Below, piece after piece: positions 38,258 through 50,170 of a stretch of 64,000 nucleotides of DNA. The DNA lies in the NCBI GenBank assembly GCA_905182995.1, contig CAJJDP010000051.1:130718-194717 (forward strand), written 5' to 3'. A program made the translations under genes and the position numbers. This DNA is from Paramecium octaurelia (Eukaryota; Ciliophora; Oligohymenophorea; Peniculida; Parameciidae). The notes beneath the pieces were generated by a model. That model searched no databases. It saw only the letters and a program-made list of their open reading frames with translations, and was not told where the DNA came from. Position 1 is the first letter of the stretch; each line of letters opens with the position of its first letter.

Positions 38258-40788
38258 TCACATTAGAAATGACTTTTCTTTTCCATGAGTCAATTAGAAT
38301 AGTTCAAATTTGTACATAGAGCCTTTTAACCAAAGCTTCTCGATCTTTTTCATGTTCTGCATTAATGCAAAGTATTTATTTCCACTTTCTTGAATTTCAT
38401 CAATTCTGAGAATCACAGTTTAAGAGATTTTTGTGAATTTTTTATTCCAAATAGATCTTTCAATATTTTCTTTCCTTTTAGATTACAACTATTGACTTTG
38501 TTCCTGATATTCCTAAATATAGTGATTAAGAGACTATTGCAAAGGGATGAACTTATTCCTTGTTTATCGAACATGTTGAAGAACTAAATGCTTGATTCTG
38601 ATTTCTGGTAATTTTTGGAAAAAGCATTGTTAACTCAGATTTACATATCTGCTCAAATGAGAATGAACTGATGAAGATTTTCTAGATAAGGAGATAACTT
38701 CATGTTTTTATTTTAAGTATTTCTTAGGAAACACTCTTTTTATAAGCTGGTAATTATTCAATTCTTTCCATAACTCTGGCATAGTATCATCAAGCAAATG
38801 ATTCATCTCAATAATTCTGTGTACTGATCTCTTGAATTTCACTAAACAATTCTATGCTTTTTGTATTCTTTGTCCAATCAGTTTGCTTAACATCATTTTA
38901 TTGTACTCTTCCATGTTTTATAATTAGCTTTTCTTCTTTTCCAACAAATACTCCTCTCTAGTCATTTACAAAAAAGACTGAGTGTAAAATCTAACATCCT
39001 ATCTTTTATATGCAGTTTTCTTTCCTTATTTATTTCTAATATTTTACTTTTTTCTTCATGAAAGTTGTTTATGATGAGTCTTCTTCTTCTTTGATGTAGC
39101 TATTTTATTTCAAAGTCCAATATTGCACTCTATTCCATAGCCCTTCTTAATATTCTGTAAGGAATAACCAAGCAAACCGATTTTTTTTAAGCTATACAAT
39201 ACGTACCTCTCAATTTCTCTTCAATTGCCTCAAATTCCCCAAACATGGTCCCTTCCAAGATATTCAATAATAATCCCTTATCCTTTGTCATTATTCTTAT
39301 GTCTCCATCCAAAAGGAAGAAAATCTCACTAGAATTCTGGCCTTCTCTATAGATGATGCTTCCTTCCTCGACAATCATATACCTAATATTTATCAATAAC
39401 TAGACAGTGTTGTTGATATCATAAAGAAAGAATGGAATTTGTTTACAGAAATCCAACATTGCACTAATAGACATGTATAATTTTAAATTATGTGGTAGTT
39501 GTTTGGTCATTAATCTATATTCATCTGACCAAAAAGGATTATGAATCATATTATTTTTTATGAATTATAGGAATTTGTATTTTAACTTGTCTGGTAGTTT
39601 TTATGCATTTCCTAATTATTCTACTAAAAATAAAATCTCTTATTCCTAATTTGCTTTTGACTTTTCCATCATCAAGGCGAAATCTCCAATAGTGAATGAA
39701 TAGAAGGCCACTCCGATTATCATCCACAATATAAAAAATTCATGTTCAGTCTTTACATCTCCGTATCCAACAGTTGTAATAGTTTAGCTTGCCCAATAGA
39801 TATTCGTTATGTAATCACCTTAATCGAAAAAGTGTTGCCAACATCCAAAGATATGGACTAATAAACATGAGGTGATCAAAACGTTTATTAAGTACTTAGT
39901 ACCAGTCTTCAATTAAAATTCATCATGAGGATCAAGTGTTTCTATTACTTTCACATAATTCTTTTACCCCTTATATGTTATTTATCTCTTAAATAGGAAG
40001 TATTTGAATACTCTAATCATTTTAAAAAACTTCATCTTACCCTCTACATGTCTAATAATTGGAAGCGCAGATACGATATCAAATAAGAACCATGTTTTTA
40101 GATAGTTCTAACATATTTATTGATAATTCAAGATCAAGTTGTTGTTTTCATCAATATATCCAGTAATGAAATTCATTATCACATCTATTATAAACACAAT
40201 ATCAAAAATTAGAACAGTCAACTCAAACTACTCAAATAAGTTAAAGCAAATATAAATTGGATAAATGATTACGCTTAAAAAAGTTACAAATTCCACAAAA
40301 TACTTCCATTTGATTACAATAATATCATCAGGATAAAAGGGAATCATTGAAACTCTATGCCATTATATGGAATCCATTCTTTGAAAACGTTCTCTTTTTG
40401 AATATTCCTTTAATGAGTTTATAAAACTTATTGTAATCCTTATCGTTGTAAAATACCTTTTTAATATGGATACATATTTCTATTGCTACTTATGGACTGG
40501 AGAATCTCCTTCAATATTTTAACTACTTTTAGACGATTGCCGTACGTGAATATTGAGATGGTTGTATTTCTCTTTATTTTTTTTGGTCTCTCATATGTTG
40601 ACATTGCCATTTATCGATGAGAAATCATTGCTAATTCCAAGTGCGGACTTTGTATGTTAGTCTGGAGATTTTCTATAAATTCCCGTGAGCTTGGTTAAAC
40701 GTAATACCCAAACATTTAATATATTAACTTTATTATTATTTTTAGATGCTTTCATAAAATTATATTCATCAAAAAAAGTATTATTCAT
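38258..40788 (-). CDS. Cyclic-nucleotide-gated type K+ channel subunit
   Basis: About 824 residues with an intron at 39025-39047 and at least one near the 5' end. Six hydrophobic spans lie between about 40300 and 39700. The pore is intact: YWASQTITTVGYGDVKTEHE, with the TVGYGD K+ filter. A C-linker follows, then a cyclic-nucleotide-binding domain (EEGSIIYREGQ, EIFFLLDGDIRIM, GTMFGEFEAIEEKLRGTYC). A long coiled-coil tail (residues about 600-824, SRKSSSVHSHLSRYVNL) ends TYKFEL-like sequence before TGA. CNBD K+ channels set the membrane potential that controls ciliary beat in Paramecium. The N-terminal exons are uncertain: two frames are open before about 40510 and a 33-nt intron is one solution. 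CNBD phosphate-cassette residues are divergent, so ligand binding is unsure. Confidence 0.85.
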
Positions 40789-41080
40789 CTTAGAATTACT
40801 AAATAGAATTTCTTGAATTCTTAAATTATCAAATTTCCATCATTACAAATTTGAAATCTGACCAAGAACACACAACTCACCATTAAAATGACTGATATCA
40901 AAGGTATAAATTTATGATACACTAATCAATCTATTTTCTTGTGCTAAAATAGATACTGACTTAAAACGCTAATTGTTTGTAGATATAAGAATTGTCCTTT
41001 CAGTGAAGCTAAATCAAGTCAGTGTTATTAATTTTTCTAATTTAATGCTTTATTGTTTGTAACCTATATTCACATGATTA
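40789..41080. other. Intergenic region
   Basis: Between two minus-strand genes; AT-rich; presumed promoter of the channel gene. No gene seen. Confidence 0.5.
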
Positions 41081-41847
41081 TCAACTTTAGATGGCATTCC
41101 ATTTAAATTATACAGGGTTATAATATATTAATTTGATGATTATTGTTAAATCAATGACATACTAGAAATCGGATTTTAGAGTATCTTATCCATGCATAAT
41201 GTAAAATTGTCCATCAAAGAGAATACTTCTCCAGTCCATAATCTACTATTTTTCCTTGTCCATGCAATCTATTTGACACATTTATAATTTCATTTCATAT
41301 ATACGATATTTCGCTGAATTGGAAATTATTTTTGCTATTTTATTTATATCTTTTTGACTTGATTTCAAGCAATTCTACGAACTAATAAAATAGACTAATA
41401 TTTTTTGTATAAATACCTTGTCTTCTGGTAGATATTATAATATCTGATTCATCCTTAGTGAGATCATAGGTTATCTATTAGAATATATTGAAAATTTACT
41501 TCTATTTTTCCTGTCCTTAAATTCTTCTTTGGGAGAACTATAATTTCACTAATTTATGGATATTATGTATGAATATTGATATTGAAATAATTTAGCATTA
41601 GTTTTCCATCTTGACGTTCTTTTTCGAAGTACCATAATTTATTTTAATTTTAAAATATACTGGGATTTTCAATTTCTAGTATCAGCTATGAAATAAAATC
41701 GGCAAAATTATTATATCGATGCAAGGGACGTAAGTCTATTTATATATTGGGCAAAAGTAAGCTATGACTTTTTCTTGAGTTCGAAATCCATCTCTTAGAC
41801 TTCTGAGATTGATATAAGATTGAGTAATTCTAAAAATTAAGGTCCAT
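41081..41847 (-). CDS. Unknown protein, 239 residues
   Basis: Two introns (41475-41499, 41395-41416) restore frame. The protein begins MDLNFQNYSILYQSQ. It has a basic segment (KSKRWISNSRKSHS), then LHRYNNFADFISQLILEIE, KLWYFEKERQDGK, TYDLTKDESDIIIST and KYRIYEMKLQMCQID. No membrane span or known motif. Its ATG lies 35 nt after the bystin stop on the same strand. The 5' part lies in the second duplicated block and recurs at 42943-43249. Confidence 0.68.
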
Positions 41848-42941
41848 CTTATTTATAAAAATATATGAACATTAGTTTATAATCATTTTTCTACATCCAT
41901 TTTAGTGCCTTTATTTAGTTGTTTCTATATTTCCTTGGTAATCAAATGATGCTTCTTTTTATTGATTAATTTTTTTAATTAGTCTTTATGATCTGATTTA
42001 AGCTGATACAATTCACAGACTCTCAAAATCATTTGATGCCAAATAACTGGCATTTCTCTTGGATCATTTTCATATCTCATAAAATATTTAATCACTTCAT
42101 CCAAAGCCTAAAATATTGTTAAATAATACTCGTTCTGGCAGAGAAAACTTCTTTTCAATTAACACTTTCAAAATCACAGCAACTGGACCTGTAAAATCTA
42201 ACTAAGCAACTTTAAAGATGGCTATTGAACCATGAATAGGTGGAACATGTAACTAGAATATCAAATTAAGGGATTTACTTTATGAATAACACTGCCTATA
42301 ATCTATGCTTCTTTTAGGGTAAAATCCTTCTCTAAACATAAAGGAAACAATATTGATCTGAACCATGCTTAAGGCTTATACATAGCTTTAATTAATGCAT
42401 TATATAAATGGACATTTAATCTTTTGTCTTGTTGAATACTGAGTCTGACTGCAGGTAATATGACAGTGGAATATAAATATTCAGTTTGTTATCTATCTAA
42501 TGCAGAAGAAAAGATTTTGGTAGCGGCAAAGATTGCTTAAGGAGACCATTCCAAAGGTTTGGTTAATTCAAACACTTATTTCCAATGTTCCAATTTTGGG
42601 ATTAGATGGAATGGTTATGGCAATTTACCTGATCTGTATGTTTTCATTAATTCTGCAACACTATAAAATATTAATTTATTATTCTTTACTTTTCATACAC
42701 ACATACTACTTTTGGATTATTCATAATATTTTCGTGGTGTTTCTTATTTTCATCATCTTATAATCCTTTTTAAAAGTCTTCTATAATTTAATTAGTTTTA
42801 GTATCATTTCCAACCATAAATTATGATAAGATTTATTCATCTTCAGGTGATATTTTCAATGAATCAATTATGAATGTATTTGGTAATTCAAGTACATCTT
42901 CTTGCTCTTCAAGTTATTCTTGCTACTTGTCTTTTGGCTTT
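41541..42941. repeat. First copy of 1401-bp exact direct repeat (probable assembly duplication)
   Basis: Recurs as 42943-44343 with only the N at 42942 between. Both copies start TAATTTCACTAATTTATGG and end CTTTTGGCTTT. It contains the 5' part of the unknown gene at 41081-41847 and most of bystin. Confidence 0.9.
41883..42941 (-). other. Duplicate 3' fragment of bystin
   Basis: Identical to 43285-44343. It lacks the first exon and ends at the N. Not a second gene. Confidence 0.88.
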
Positions 42942-42942
42942 N
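42942..42942. other. Single N, contig join
   Basis: The sequence to its right restarts at the equivalent of 41541. Confidence 0.95.
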
Positions 42943-44343
42943 TAATTTCACTAATTTATGGATATTATGTATGAATATTGATATTGAAATAATTTAGCAT
43001 TAGTTTTCCATCTTGACGTTCTTTTTCGAAGTACCATAATTTATTTTAATTTTAAAATATACTGGGATTTTCAATTTCTAGTATCAGCTATGAAATAAAA
43101 TCGGCAAAATTATTATATCGATGCAAGGGACGTAAGTCTATTTATATATTGGGCAAAAGTAAGCTATGACTTTTTCTTGAGTTCGAAATCCATCTCTTAG
43201 ACTTCTGAGATTGATATAAGATTGAGTAATTCTAAAAATTAAGGTCCATCTTATTTATAAAAATATATGAACATTAGTTTATAATCATTTTTCTACATCC
43301 ATTTTAGTGCCTTTATTTAGTTGTTTCTATATTTCCTTGGTAATCAAATGATGCTTCTTTTTATTGATTAATTTTTTTAATTAGTCTTTATGATCTGATT
43401 TAAGCTGATACAATTCACAGACTCTCAAAATCATTTGATGCCAAATAACTGGCATTTCTCTTGGATCATTTTCATATCTCATAAAATATTTAATCACTTC
43501 ATCCAAAGCCTAAAATATTGTTAAATAATACTCGTTCTGGCAGAGAAAACTTCTTTTCAATTAACACTTTCAAAATCACAGCAACTGGACCTGTAAAATC
43601 TAACTAAGCAACTTTAAAGATGGCTATTGAACCATGAATAGGTGGAACATGTAACTAGAATATCAAATTAAGGGATTTACTTTATGAATAACACTGCCTA
43701 TAATCTATGCTTCTTTTAGGGTAAAATCCTTCTCTAAACATAAAGGAAACAATATTGATCTGAACCATGCTTAAGGCTTATACATAGCTTTAATTAATGC
43801 ATTATATAAATGGACATTTAATCTTTTGTCTTGTTGAATACTGAGTCTGACTGCAGGTAATATGACAGTGGAATATAAATATTCAGTTTGTTATCTATCT
43901 AATGCAGAAGAAAAGATTTTGGTAGCGGCAAAGATTGCTTAAGGAGACCATTCCAAAGGTTTGGTTAATTCAAACACTTATTTCCAATGTTCCAATTTTG
44001 GGATTAGATGGAATGGTTATGGCAATTTACCTGATCTGTATGTTTTCATTAATTCTGCAACACTATAAAATATTAATTTATTATTCTTTACTTTTCATAC
44101 ACACATACTACTTTTGGATTATTCATAATATTTTCGTGGTGTTTCTTATTTTCATCATCTTATAATCCTTTTTAAAAGTCTTCTATAATTTAATTAGTTT
44201 TAGTATCATTTCCAACCATAAATTATGATAAGATTTATTCATCTTCAGGTGATATTTTCAATGAATCAATTATGAATGTATTTGGTAATTCAAGTACATC
44301 TTCTTGCTCTTCAAGTTATTCTTGCTACTTGTCTTTTGGCTTT
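42943..44343. repeat. Second copy of 1401-bp direct repeat
   Basis: Exact copy of 41541-42941. On the left it starts with a truncated copy (42943-43249) of the gene at 41081-41847. On the right it continues into the unique 5' end of bystin. Confidence 0.9.
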
Positions 44344-44546
44344 CTTGTTTATTTTTGTGTTTCTCTTTTGATTCTTCTTAATTCTCTCATCCCTTTTTTT
44401 TTTTCGCCAAGTCTCCTCAAAAGCTTCCCTGGTTATTATGTTAATGCAGTGGCGCTGATAAAACCAACTTTCTTATTTGATTATTTTAGAACTCCTTGAG
44501 ATGTACGTAAGACTCTTTACTTTTTGGCTGTCTTTTTAATTACCAT
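43285..44546 (-). CDS. BYSL: Bystin (40S ribosome biogenesis factor)
   Basis: Three introns (44063-44091, 43655-43680, 43510-43531) give 394 residues. The acidic/basic N-terminus is variable, as usual. The conserved bystin domain is clear: TYRSGKLPQPFHLIPKLEHW, TKPLEWSPQAIFAATKIF, RLNVHLYNALIKAMYKPQAW, FPLCLEKDFTLKEAQIIGSV, and HKLHVPPIHGSIAIFKVA. It ends with KKFSLPERALDEVIKYFMRY. Bystin/Enp1 acts in processing of the 20S pre-rRNA and maturation and export of the small subunit. The complete gene is the copy with the unique 5' end; the partial copy at 41883-42941 is an artefact. ATG at 44544-44546 is the first in-frame Met. Confidence 0.95.
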
Positions 44547-44890
44547 TAATTATATTAATATAAAATGTGAATGAATAATTCAAGGCAATATTTCACTTTT
44601 CTTTCTAAGAAAACCATTAGATTAAATAAAAGAAAGTATAATCAGTATTATTTACAAAAGAAGAGTCTTATTTATTTATTCATTTTTGTAATTCGACTAT
44701 TATACCAATTAAGTTCATTTAATTGAACTTTTTGAAGACTTTTCTATACTACTACTGAAATTATCATACCGAATAGTTTACATTCACTAATTTTTTATTA
44801 TATTGACTAATAATTTTGATATCCTTGTTTCTCGTCTAATGAGATGGGATAAATTACATTTTTGATTTATGTTTAATAATAATAAATATA
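44547..44890. other. Divergent intergenic region
   Basis: Between bystin and a divergent unknown gene; AT-rich; should carry both promoters. Confidence 0.5.
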
Positions 44891-45651
44891 ATGACTCAAA
44901 ACAATGAAGAACTGCCTTTCAATCCATTCAACCCTATAAAGACATACAGATTGTATTCTTCAAGGAGCCAGACAGCTCATTAACCTAATCGATAAAGTTC
45001 TGTTAAATTAGTATAGTAGTAATAAAATGTTGCCAGCAATCAATATACATAAATGGGAATTCATAATTATGCCTTATTTATCAGAAATTCAGAAAGTAAA
45101 GGTTTAAAATCAGATAAAAATTTCCATGCTTACATAAAGAAATTGGAAGAAAACAGAAAATTGTCTAAGAACTTAATTTAATAGACGAAATAGCAATAAA
45201 AATGTGAATCAATGTAAACACAACAATTTGAGGATGAAGCAAAGAAGCCAAGTCATGGACCTCATATGAGAAACACTGCTAAGGATTAGAAAAAGGAGAA
45301 GTTTCAGCATCAGATTACTGAAATGATAGCAGAAATAAAGAGTCCATTTTATAAGAAAGGAAGATACTTACTTAATGAAGACAAGGATAAAGAGAAAAAA
45401 CTGGCAAAACCATTATTTTTTGGAATTTAAAATTAGACTTAATCATCATAAAGGAGAAAACTTGTCTTTTCTTAGGTTGACATAAATAAATGTATACAAA
45501 TTTAAATAGTATTTTAGTAAGATATAAGATCTTTTTTGATGATTACAATCCCTTATAAAGAATTGCCACAAGCCAATAAAGTTTTTAAAAGGAGGAAACA
45601 ATTAATGAATCACCATTAAAGACAGAATAATAATTCTTTATTGAATAATGA
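44891..45651 (+). CDS. Unknown Gln/Lys-rich protein, 244 residues
   Basis: An intron of 26 nt (45492-45517; a 20-nt choice also keeps frame) precedes LRYKIFFDDYNPLQRIATS and the end EQQFFIEQ. The body is hydrophilic: YRLYSSRSQTAHQ at the start, a coiled-coil-like KNFHAYIKKLEENRKLSKN, and basic stretches. No domain recognised. It converges on eL8 with 33 bp between stops. Confidence 0.65.
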
Positions 45652-45684
45652 ACTATATTAATATACTTTGTAATGTAAGGATGT

Positions 45685-46568
45685 TCATTGCGATGTCTTT
45701 TTCAATTCTTCCAATTCGAAAGCTTTCTTAATAGCTTCCTATTGATGTCTTGATTTTATTCCGACTTGTCCTCCTCCAATAGTTCTTAAAAGTTCATGGT
45801 TTTCATTGTAGTGTTATCTCAAGTCACGAGCCTTAAAATTTTATTTAATTTATTACTAAATTATCGAATTCTGCTTGATCTTCTTTTCTGACATCAGTCA
45901 AAGCAACACAAGTAGCTGTTTTTTAATGTACTAATGCTCCCAATCTAGCCTTGTCTTAAAGTAATTGTTAACAATAATACTTTTAATGAAACAGAAGGGA
46001 ACTTCTTGTCTTCTGCATAATTAGGGCAACCACACTACAAGTTCAATTGGATCGACATCATAAGCTAATAAGACTAATTTTGCTTTTTTGGTTTCAACCA
46101 ATGTAGTAACATGATTGAGACCGAATTTCAAGACTTGTACTTTTTTTGATTCACCCTTTTGAGCTTATGCTTTTTATTCAGCTAATTTAGTAAGTCTTTG
46201 TTTCTTTTCAGTTTTTGTTTCTGGTGAGTATTTCTTTAATAATCCCAAGACTTTTGAAGCTGATATGATTAAATGAAAGTGATTTACATTAATTTTTATC
46301 TAATGTTTTGCTGAATTAATGAATTGCAGCAGGCACTTTGATTCTTTAAAGTAAGATCTTCTTCTATCTATGAAGTAAAATATATCTTGGCCATCTAACA
46401 TATCTGGATAAATCTCTTTTTGGTTAAACGTCGTTGCCAATTCTGAAATTTTTAGCATCTTTAACAAATAAGGGATTCTTTTTTCTGTCTGCAACTCTTT
46501 TTTATAATTTCTTAGCTTTAGATGTTTTAGCAGCTTTAGGCTATGAATATCAATGCATTTAATACCAT
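45685..46568 (-). CDS. RPL7A: 60S ribosomal protein eL8 (L7a)
   Basis: Four introns (46541-46565, 46260-46287, 45955-45980, 45832-45856) leave 259 residues, normal for the family. The first intron follows the ATG directly. Conserved parts are [110 protein letters not shown], and [17 protein letters not shown]. The L7Ae-type RNA-binding core is complete. It is a structural protein of the large subunit. Confidence 0.97.
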
Positions 46569-46747
46569 TTTAATATCTTTTTAAATTAAAAAAATATATA
46601 TATAAAATATGAGTAATATGTATTCTTGTCTTTGAAGTGTTATTTTTGGTTCCTGAATAGGTTCTTAAGGATTTGGAATATATATAAGGATGTGTACGAT
46701 TATTAAATAAAATTCTAATAAAAAATAAGATTGATATTAATAAATAA

Positions 46748-47424
46748 ATGGATTCTAATAAGTTAAGAAGTTCAGGTTATCAAATCTCGGATAGAGTTCA
46801 ATTTGGTGGAGTATTCGAGCCAGAGAAATGCAAACAGATAGCCAAACAAGTGATGGAATTGTACGACTCAAACAAGGATGGGTATATTGAATAAAATGAA
46901 ATTGCCATGATGTTATCAGATGCATATAGAGCAATGAATAAAGGGTTCAATCCAACTTCTTAGGATGTTTCAAATTGTTAGGCAATTTTAGATAGTAAGT
47001 TTATGGATATTTTAAGGGAAATCGACTGGTCGTGTTCACACAGAGGACGTTGAATAATTGGTATAGAAGTATTTCTCTGGACAACCACCAGCTTAACCAG
47101 TCAAGAGAGTGCCAGAGAAGTTGTCAAGAATAGCACAAGAAAGATTGGAGGTGGCCAGACGTATCTTCAAGTTTGTGGACAAGGATGGATCAGGATTTTT
47201 GACTGAGGAGGAAGTAGCAGAATTGTATTTATGAAATAAAGGTTCCAGAGTTATTGAAGGAAACATACAAGCACATGGGAATGAACGATTATCAACCAAC
47301 AAAGGAGGATGTGACTATTTGGATTCAGATGACTGATACTGATGGAGATGGTAAGGTGACTTTAGAGGATTATGAACAATTGGTTTTGGATTCATTGAGA
47401 AAATAAGGAATCAGTTTGGAATGA
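46748..47424 (+). CDS. EF-hand calcium-binding protein (four-hand, calmodulin-like)
   Basis: Two introns (46995-47016, 47214-47241) give 208 residues. Good loops are DSNKDGYIEQNE, DKDGSGFLTEEE and DTDGDGKVTLED, with a fourth, degenerate hand between (DSKSTGRVHTEDVE). The spacing is that of calmodulin-like sensors with an extra N-terminal segment of about 30 residues. It likely binds three Ca2+ and signals in cytosol or cilia. The 28-nt second intron contains an in-frame TGA. Confidence 0.85.
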
Positions 47425-47464
47425 TTTAATAAATAAGTAGAATATATATAATAGTAATTGCACT

Positions 47465-47722
47465 TCAAAGCAATAATTAAACTGGACTAATTACTGAGGG
47501 TGATTCTAAATAACTATTGATGTAATGGTTGAGTTTTAATTTGCGCTTCTGTTGGAATTATTTCATTTTTCTGCATTCAACGTATAATTCTTGCTCCGAG
47601 TAATTGCATTCTTCCAAAAATTACCTCATTTCAAATTCCTTGAAGAAGTTTTCGAGATCCAATGATCGATGTGTATTTGACTTATAACTAAACTCTGGCA
47701 AGTTGACAATTTGAAGTGACAT
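47465..47722 (-). CDS. Small charged protein, 85 residues
   Basis: Intronless frame from ATG 47720-47722. Helical and rich in Glu, Lys and Gln (LDLENFFKEFEMRQFLEE; KMKQFQQKRKLKLNH), ending SVISPVQLLL. It converges on the EF-hand gene with 40 bp between. Coding support is composition and gene-like position only. Confidence 0.5.
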
Positions 47723-47907
47723 TAATGTTTCTGTTAAAAATTAATTATTAAATTATTATATCTCCAATTATGCAATTTATGCAACACTCCTCCTGTTAAA
47801 TGGATTAATTTATATTCAATAAAACTAAAAAAGAAAACGTATATGTTAACTACTATATTATTAATTAAATATTTGAATTTTTTGTATATAAAGGTTATTC
47901 TACATTA

Positions 47908-50064
47908 ATGAGTAGCTTGTCAACCATTTGTCAGAAACACATCAAACACATAGAAGGTACCATATCCACAAAATTACTTAGCATTCTGCTCCGATGATTG
48001 TTCTTTGTTATGTATCAATTGCATCCTCTATGATGGTCACAAAGGCCATTAATTTCAATCTCTTGAAGACGTATCCTTATTCTCTATTTAGAGTTTACGA
48101 ATGGAATTGAATAGATTCTACTCCATCTCTGAAAATGTCCAATAGAATCATCAGAAAGCCATTAAGCAATTTCAATAGTTAGCATAAATGAACGACCAAC
48201 TCGACATCGAATACCAAAGAGTCAACATCGAAATCACTAAATTTTTCAATTCGATTCGCCAATCCATTCAAGAACGAGAATCCAAACTGCAAGAACAAGT
48301 AAACCACTTCCCCACCTATCACTTTAGTTGAATCAGTCACTCATCAACCAGAAATAGCAAATATCTCAAAACCAATAGAAGCTCCAAACACAGCTCTAGG
48401 ATATAAATGATTATTTGCAAGAACTCTCAGAACTAGATGAAAAGTCTTAAGATCCTATCAAATTTCTATAAACAACCCATATTCGAACTAAACTCATTAA
48501 TAAACTACCAAAATCAATAGTTACAATAGATTAAACCATCAAATTTCCAGAACTAAATAAAGAACAGGAAAATCAAAATATTATTAAAGTTTTGTCCAAA
48601 AAGACCAATTAATAACAAGTGTTACCTCCTCCACCTACCTAATAGACTGCATCCACTCAATAAAAAATAGTGCAATCTATCAAAAAGACTAGTAATAATC
48701 AGTAGTAACAGACTTATAATGCTTAATATCAATAATAATAACAGAATTAAGTCCTTTAGCAGTAATCTCAACAACAAAAGAAAATGAATCAATCTAAAAA
48801 GGTACCGTTATGTGAAAATAATGGGCCTTGTGCTGTCCAAATTAATCTAAAAAAGAAGGTGGAGGAGAAATAAATTAATCAAGTGAGATTGACCAACTTT
48901 TAAGAAGCCAGAAATCAAATGAAAGAAAGAAATTATGAAAAAAGTGTAGAACGAAGAAAAGATAGAGATCATAGTACTCCTCGAAGATTATTTAAAAATT
49001 AATCAAAAGTTAGTTAGGATCCATAATCGCCATTTATGCATTAGGATGACTCGAAATAAGAATTCAACACATTCCTAAATTCAATACAAGATTTCGAACC
49101 TGAATTGACGAATGTTAGTCATATGTCTATGGATTTTCAATATATCACAATAGGTGGTTTTGTTGACAGTTTAAAATAAATAGTTGAAAAATATGATATT
49201 AAAACAGATTATGCTAGTGAGAAAGATTCATTAAAAAATAATCGATGTAAATTTGGAATTGCACATTTAATCAATGGGAATGTGTTATTAATGGGTGGCA
49301 AAGTGGATGGTGTTCGTATTGATACTTGCGAAGAATACAATTATAAAGATAAAAAAATTATCCCATCAAAAATAAAATTACCATCATCCAGAAGTGGATT
49401 TGGAACATTGAATGTTAATCAATTTATTTATGTAATTGGTGGCAATGATGGTCAAGGTAAGTAGGATTATCTAATTTTTTAGAGAATTTAAAAGATTTCG
49501 ATTGTTTTAATTAGATTGACAATAATTGGATTAAGTTCCCAACCATGATTGAGGCCAGAGATGAATTGGCTGTATGTATGTATGAAAATGCTATCTTTGC
49601 CATAGGAGGATTTGGAGGTTAATGTAAAATATTGATATAAAATCGATTAGTCAACACTTGTCTCAAAACTGTTGAGGTGTTTACCTCAGGAAAATGGGGT
49701 CATTGTGCTCCATTAAACATACCAAGAAGAGCCTTGGCAGGTGTATCTTTGCCTGATGGAATATATGCAATAGGAGGATTTGATGGCACTTAATATTTGA
49801 ATAGCGTTGAAAAGTATGAGGATGGTCGGTGGACCTTAATAGAGGCTATGATCCATCCAAGATGCACACTTTCAGCATTACCAACTCCAGATAATTAATA
49901 CATCTATGTGTTTGGAGGATTTGATAATGGCCCTCTGGATTCGGTTGAAAAGTAATATGATAGATTTAATTTCAAGATATTCGGTATTGAGTGGCAATTG
50001 GGAAGAAATAAACTCAATGTTGGCTAAGCGATTTATGCATTAAACCTTTATTACACTCGCATGA
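47908..50064 (+). CDS. B-box zinc-finger protein with C-terminal kelch repeats
   Basis: Five introns (47957-47981, 48299-48327, 49457-49482, 49624-49650, 49952-49976) give 674 residues. Residues of about 6-45 form a B-box once the first intron is removed: CQKHIKHIEAFCSDDCSLLC then CILYDGHKGHQF. A coiled coil follows, then a Gln-rich low-complexity middle (TAA/TAG-rich). Kelch blades come next: NVLLMGGKVDGVRIDTCEEY, IYVIGGNDGQ, IFAIGGFGGQFNTCLKTVEV, IYAIGGFDGTQYLNSVEKYE, and IYVFGGFDNGPLDSVEKYS. This is TRIM/KLHL-like without a RING or BTB domain. It probably acts as a scaffold or substrate adaptor. The 27-nt intron at 49624 is optional for the frame; removing it improves the kelch match. Confidence 0.82.
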
Positions 50065-50170
50065 TTCTTATAATAATTTCATTTATCATTATAGTTAATA
50101 TTCTTATATTATTATGAAATGGATTTAGGGATATCTACTAATAAGTATAAATAAATATATATATAAATAA

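Larger units (their letters stand above)
37047..38429. repeat. Second copy of 1383-bp direct repeat
   Basis: Exact copy of 35663-37045. At its right end it runs on into unique sequence of the K+-channel gene, whereas the first copy runs in from unique sequence on the left. One merged copy gives a continuous gene order. Confidence 0.9.

Noticed and set aside
41775-41800. tRNA T-loop-like GTTCGAAATCC
   Set aside because: It lies in the coding frame of the gene at 41081-41847 and has no matching cloverleaf.
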